NCBI GenBank assembly: GCA_965657545.1
Contig: CBFHOG010000003.1
Span: 1-64,000, forward strand
Length of the DNA: 64,000 nucleotides
Origin: UBA7446 sp965657545
GTDB lineage: Bacteria; Bacteroidota; Bacteroidia; Flavobacteriales; Flavobacteriaceae
Direction of reading: 5' to 3'
Part shown: positions 60,580-64,000 of the stretch, in pieces
Layout of the letters: each line of letters starts with the position of its first letter
Position numbering within the stretch: position 1 is the stretch's first letter
Notes under the pieces: model-generated
Database searches by the model: none
Seen by the model: the letters and a program-made list of their open reading frames with translations, nothing else
What the model was told of the DNA's origin: nothing
Made by a program: the position numbers and the translations under genes

Positions 60580-61871
60580 AAAAAGAGATATTACATTCCG
60601 CTCTCTACAACTTGTTAGCGATAACCATTGGGTTTCTAATTGTAAGAATTACTCTAGATTATTTAGGTGAAGAGCTATATGGTAAATGGGGAGTCGCTCT
60701 AAGTTTAATTTATTTCCTTAATCTTTTTGAATTTGGATTAGGAAACTCCATTCGCAATCACGTAACTGAACTACTGGTAAATAAAAAAGTAAAAATCGAA
60801 TTAAAAGAAAAAATTCTTTCAATATGGAGTTTTCAAATAATTCTAATTTATGCATTAAGTATAACTGCTCTTGCTGTATCGATTATTTTTTCAACCGATA
60901 ACTTCAATTTTTTTAATATACTCTGTGTCATACTTTTCCCTTTACTAGTTTGTTCTAACCTGGTTCGTTCACTTTATCATGGAATTAAAAGAAGCAGAAA
61001 AGTATACAGAATAAAAACACTATCAACATTAGCTGCTTTAGGCTCTCTTTTATTTTTTACAAAATTTATTGAGTTACGTTTATTTGCACTTGAAATAGTA
61101 TTGATTATCAATATTCTTCCTCAAATATTGATAAATGTGTACTACTTAGCACGTTTCTTTATAGAAGAGTTGGATGTAAAAATGAATTTTTATTTATTGA
61201 TACCAAAAGGAAAATCAATCAAATACCTAATCAATTCAAGCATTTTTAATGATGGCATTTCTTACTTCTTAATAAACATTGGAAACTTATTTCTTATCAA
61301 CTCGATACCAATATTACTGAGTTATTTTATTGCCGATAGAGAAGTTACGGTATTCACTATCAATCAAAAATTATATGGTGTTTACCTTCAATTTTTTTAC
61401 GTTATTCTAACACCATTCTGGTCTCAATTAAATCTAGTAATCCGTAAGGAATCAATTAAAGAATTTGATAATATTATTCGCAACCTATCAATTCTCTGTC
61501 TTTTACTAATTCTTGGAATCGTTGTGATAAAGTTTATCGAATTCCCGTTTCATAAAATTTGGTTAGGCAAAACGGATATTCTGGACAAGAAGTATACCGT
61601 CTTAATTGCGCTTTATACAATAGTTATGGGAATTAATGCAATTCTTGGTCATTTTCTAAATTCTATTAACGAATTGAAAATTCAAAGAACATTAACCTTA
61701 TTCAATACAATATTAATAGTACCGATAGGGATCATCGTTTTTCATTACTCGGATCTACGGGGATATAGCTTCTTAATATCAATTAATATCTTTATATCAA
61801 TTCAAATGTTTATTCTTCTTTTTAAATCAATTATACTCTATAAAAATGTGCGGAATAGTTGGATTTGTTAA
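60576..61871 (+). CDS. Wzx-type polysaccharide flippase (MATE/oligosaccharide flippase family)
   Basis: This 431-residue membrane protein has about 12 hydrophobic segments in the Wzx/PST layout, starting with a conserved ALYNLLAITIGFLIVRITLDYLG-like helix and NLFEFGLGNSIRNHV. Its start is TTG 60576, overlapping the stop of the ugd relic. It should flip the undecaprenyl-linked repeat unit to the periplasm. It overlaps asnB by 26 bases. Confidence 0.85.
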   Translation: MKKEILHSALYNLLAITIGFLIVRITLDYLGEELYGKWGVALSLIYFLNLFEFGLGNSIRNHVTELLVNKKVKIELKEKILSIWSFQIILIYALSITALAVSIIFSTDNFNFFNILCVILFPLLVCSNLVRSLYHGIKRSRKVYRIKTLSTLAALGSLLFFTKFIELRLFALEIVLIINILPQILINVYYLARFFIEELDVKMNFYLLIPKGKSIKYLINSSIFNDGISYFLINIGNLFLINSIPILLSYFIADREVTVFTINQKLYGVYLQFFYVILTPFWSQLNLVIRKESIKEFDNIIRNLSILCLLLILGIVVIKFIEFPFHKIWLGKTDILDKKYTVLIALYTIVMGINAILGHFLNSINELKIQRTLTLFNTILIVPIGIIVFHYSDLRGYSFLISINIFISIQMFILLFKSIILYKNVRNSWIC

Positions 61872-63756
61872 TTTCAAGAACACCTTAAAACTTCATGATC
61901 TTAAGGTCGCAAATTCAAAAATTGCACATCGCGGACCTGATGACGAAGGATATTATTACAGCGATGAGGATTCTTCATCAATATTAGTTGGAGATGATTC
62001 CAATAACTATTGTAAAGAGAAATACCAGAATATAGAAAATAGGTATTCAATTTCACCCAAAATTGGAATTGCTCATAGAAGATTTTCTATAATTAACACT
62101 TCACATCAAGGCTTCCAACCCATGATAAGTGAAAATCAGGAATACATTTTAGTTTTTAATGGTGAAATTTTTAATTATCTAGAGTTAAAAGAAGAATTAA
62201 AAGACTCTTATTCATTTACAACAAATACTGATACTGAGGTAATTCTAGCGGCGTATAAAAAATGGGGAGACGAATGTTTCTCAAAATTTAATGGCTTTTG
62301 GTCTATTTGCATAGTTGATAGAAAAAAAGAAAAAGTAATCCTGTCAAAGGATAGATTTAATCAAAAACAACTTCATTATATAATAACTGAAGACTATATC
62401 TTCTTTAGTTCAGAAATCAAGCCACTATTACATCATTTAACAAACAGAAGTATTGATTATGAGGCGGCCCAATTATATCTCGCTTATGATAGAAGAGATA
62501 CACTAAAGCCATCTTTATTTAAAAGCATTAATAACCTAGAAGGTGGTACATTGCTTAAAATTTGTCTTATTAATAATAAATTAAGCCATAAAACTTATTA
62601 TAGCCTACCAAAACCTGGTACATTAGAACTATCAGAAAGAGAGATACTACAGGAGCTTGATAATAAACTCTATAATGCTGTAAAAATAAGATTACGATCA
62701 GATGTGCCTTTGGAGGCAAATCTTAGTGGGGGATTAGATTCAAGTGCGATTGTAGCATATGCATCTAAATTATTAGGGGAAAACAAGCTGACTACACATA
62801 CCTTTGATTATTCCAATACAAAAAGCTTATCAGAAAGCCTTCCTGCAAAACAAATTGCAGATTATTGTAAAGCGAAACATAGCACAATAATCTTTAACCC
62901 AAATGAAATTTGGTCATCTCTCGATAATTATGTCAAAATTATAGAAGAGCCTGTTCACTCTATGGCGCCTTTTGTTCAGTGGGAAGGTTGGCACAGAATA
63001 GCTCAAGAAGGCTATAAGGTTGTTTTGCACGGTAGTGCTAACGACGAATTAATGATGGGGTATTCGTATCTAACACAAATCCAGGATATCTATAATATCA
63101 AACATCTCAGATTACCTTCTGCAATCCAATCCAAATCAATTTTTCATCCAAAAAACTTAGGCAGAATAGTAAAATGGGGACTAAAAGGTTATTATTTTAA
63201 TAATTGGAACAAACCTAGTTACAATAAAAAAATCTATCGTTCCGATTTCATAGATAGTACTAAAATCGTGGAAAATGAAATTTTAAATCTACTAAAATCA
63301 TCCAATGGTGACTCTAGAAGATATAACGATTTTCAAAAACTAAGAATACCTTATTGGAACAATGCTATGGATAAAAGTATGATGAGTATTCCTGTTGAAG
63401 TTAGATTCCCATTTCTAGATTATGAATTAGTTGATTTTGCGATGCAAGTACCTTCGTCAATGCACTACAAGAATGGTTGGTCAAAGTATCTTTTACGAAA
63501 ACTTTTAGATGGAAAAATTCCAAACGAAATTACATGGAAAAAAGACAAAGTTGGCTTTTCAGTTCCCAAAAATGACTGGATTAATAACACTTCTTTACTT
63601 TTGAATGATCGAATATTTGAAAATCAAGCAGTCCAACAAATCTATAATATAGATGCTCTAAGATCGCAATGGGACCACTTAGAGATTAATCAAAAATGGC
63701 GAATAATTAACTTCGCTATATGGAGTGAGCTTTTTGAACTAAACAATTTAAACTGA
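61846..63756 (+). CDS. Glutamine-hydrolysing asparagine synthase-like amidotransferase
   Basis: This 636-residue protein has an N-terminal class II glutaminase domain (MCGIVGFVNFK, nucleophile Cys2) and a C-terminal synthetase domain with the PPi loop SGGLDSSAIVAYASKLL and LHGSANDELMMGYS. It sits in a glycan cluster, where AsnB-like proteins such as WbpS amidate uronic acids. With ugd upstream, amidation of a hexuronic acid is possible. Housekeeping asparagine synthase is the alternative. Confidence 0.85.
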   Translation: MCGIVGFVNFKNTLKLHDLKVANSKIAHRGPDDEGYYYSDEDSSSILVGDDSNNYCKEKYQNIENRYSISPKIGIAHRRFSIINTSHQGFQPMISENQEYILVFNGEIFNYLELKEELKDSYSFTTNTDTEVILAAYKKWGDECFSKFNGFWSICIVDRKKEKVILSKDRFNQKQLHYIITEDYIFFSSEIKPLLHHLTNRSIDYEAAQLYLAYDRRDTLKPSLFKSINNLEGGTLLKICLINNKLSHKTYYSLPKPGTLELSEREILQELDNKLYNAVKIRLRSDVPLEANLSGGLDSSAIVAYASKLLGENKLTTHTFDYSNTKSLSESLPAKQIADYCKAKHSTIIFNPNEIWSSLDNYVKIIEEPVHSMAPFVQWEGWHRIAQEGYKVVLHGSANDELMMGYSYLTQIQDIYNIKHLRLPSAIQSKSIFHPKNLGRIVKWGLKGYYFNNWNKPSYNKKIYRSDFIDSTKIVENEILNLLKSSNGDSRRYNDFQKLRIPYWNNAMDKSMMSIPVEVRFPFLDYELVDFAMQVPSSMHYKNGWSKYLLRKLLDGKIPNEITWKKDKVGFSVPKNDWINNTSLLLNDRIFENQAVQQIYNIDALRSQWDHLEINQKWRIINFAIWSELFELNNLN

Positions 63757-64000
63757 TGAATTTTCAAGAGTTTTTAATTCAACATACTTTACGTATGTAT
63801 GATAAGGATAAAAAAATATTTCCTAATGGTCATAATGGACTATATGAAGATCCTGAAACTCCACTTCGAAATAATGCTCACTTTCTTTGTATTTTAAATT
63901 ATTTATATGAGAATGGATGGAATGAGGCCAAAAACCTAATTCATCCTATAATGGATTACATTGATAATTACGAAGGAAGTTTTAATTATCAATTTAGAAT
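63756..64000 (+). CDS. Unidentified protein, N-terminal part (runs off window)
   Basis: ATG 63756 overlaps the asnB stop by TGATG and the frame is open to the window end (81 codons). The visible N-terminus begins MNFQEFLIQHTLRMYDK and contains helical segments with NNAHFLCILNYLYENGWNEA. This alpha-helical pattern recalls (alpha/alpha) barrel proteins, but I cannot name a family. Tight coupling to asnB suggests a role in the same polysaccharide locus. Confidence 0.6.
   Translation, partial: MNFQEFLIQHTLRMYDKDKKIFPNGHNGLYEDPETPLRNNAHFLCILNYLYENGWNEAKNLIHPIMDYIDNYEGSFNYQFR

Noticed and set aside
1..64000. CRISPR arrays, tRNA or rRNA genes, transposases, prophage genes
   Set aside because: None recognised on reading both strands; the only tRNA-like element is the tmRNA 3' end.

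Overview
The window looks like a chromosomal segment of a low-GC marine-type member of the Flavobacteriaceae (Bacteroidetes). The gene content supports this: a type IX secretion component (PorQ), a SusC/TonB-type receptor, an S1 protein with an acidic N-terminal extension, an UpxY-type NusG paralogue, and a gene pair fitting sulfonolipid (capnine) synthesis. Many genes are also preceded by the Bacteroidetes promoter form TTG-N(about 16-22)-TAnnTTTG rather than a sigma70-type promoter, and Shine-Dalgarno sequences are weak.

Positions 1-40.7 kb are an ordinary core region. In order it holds the recN 3' end, fabI, a YbbR protein, coaE and a two-component pair; xerD, aroQ, an SDR, DinB, lpdA, msrB and an alpha/beta hydrolase; an MFS carrier, a DUF2807 protein, lon, porQ-cmk and a Kelch protein; rpsA; a complete leuACDB operon; panB with a pseudouridine synthase; dnaK, a thioesterase, a CPBP protease, a GNAT protein and fumC; a 53-residue membrane protein, a TonB receptor and a HAD phosphatase; prfB (with the +1 programmed frameshift and a TTG start), an oligopeptidase B-like lipoprotein, and the cysteate-synthase-like plus alpha-oxoamine-synthase pair.

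At about 40.8 kb the 3' end of a tmRNA gene (T arm, acceptor strand, CCA and terminator) is present on the minus strand, but its 5' half is missing. From there to the right edge the window is a surface-polysaccharide locus that is visibly more A+T-rich. It opens with a WecA/MraY-type initiating transferase on the minus strand. Divergent from that run a predicted Kelch-sensor/transmembrane/winged-helix regulator, UpxY, a structured 243-nt leader, a Wza-like SLBB export protein and Wzz. After two small membrane ORFs and a relic of glmS come sugar-nucleotide genes (cytidylyltransferase, ugd, gmd, an epimerase). Next is a GtrABC-like module: a multi-spanning GT-C-like protein, a DPM1-like GT2, an FAD enzyme and GtrA. 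It is followed by a ColC/ColD-like pair that with Gmd predicts GDP-L-colitose, another GT2, a decayed second ugd, a Wzx flippase, an AsnB-like amidotransferase and a truncated unknown gene.

Taken together, the right third encodes a Wzx-dependent capsule or O-antigen pathway predicted to contain a 3,6-dideoxyhexose and hexuronic acid. The ssrA remnant, glmS relic and ugd relic mark it as a region with a history of recombination. No rRNA, complete tRNA, CRISPR array, transposase or prophage was found. No gene-free stretch exceeds 300 bases; the longest is the 243-nt leader between upxY and the Wza-like gene.
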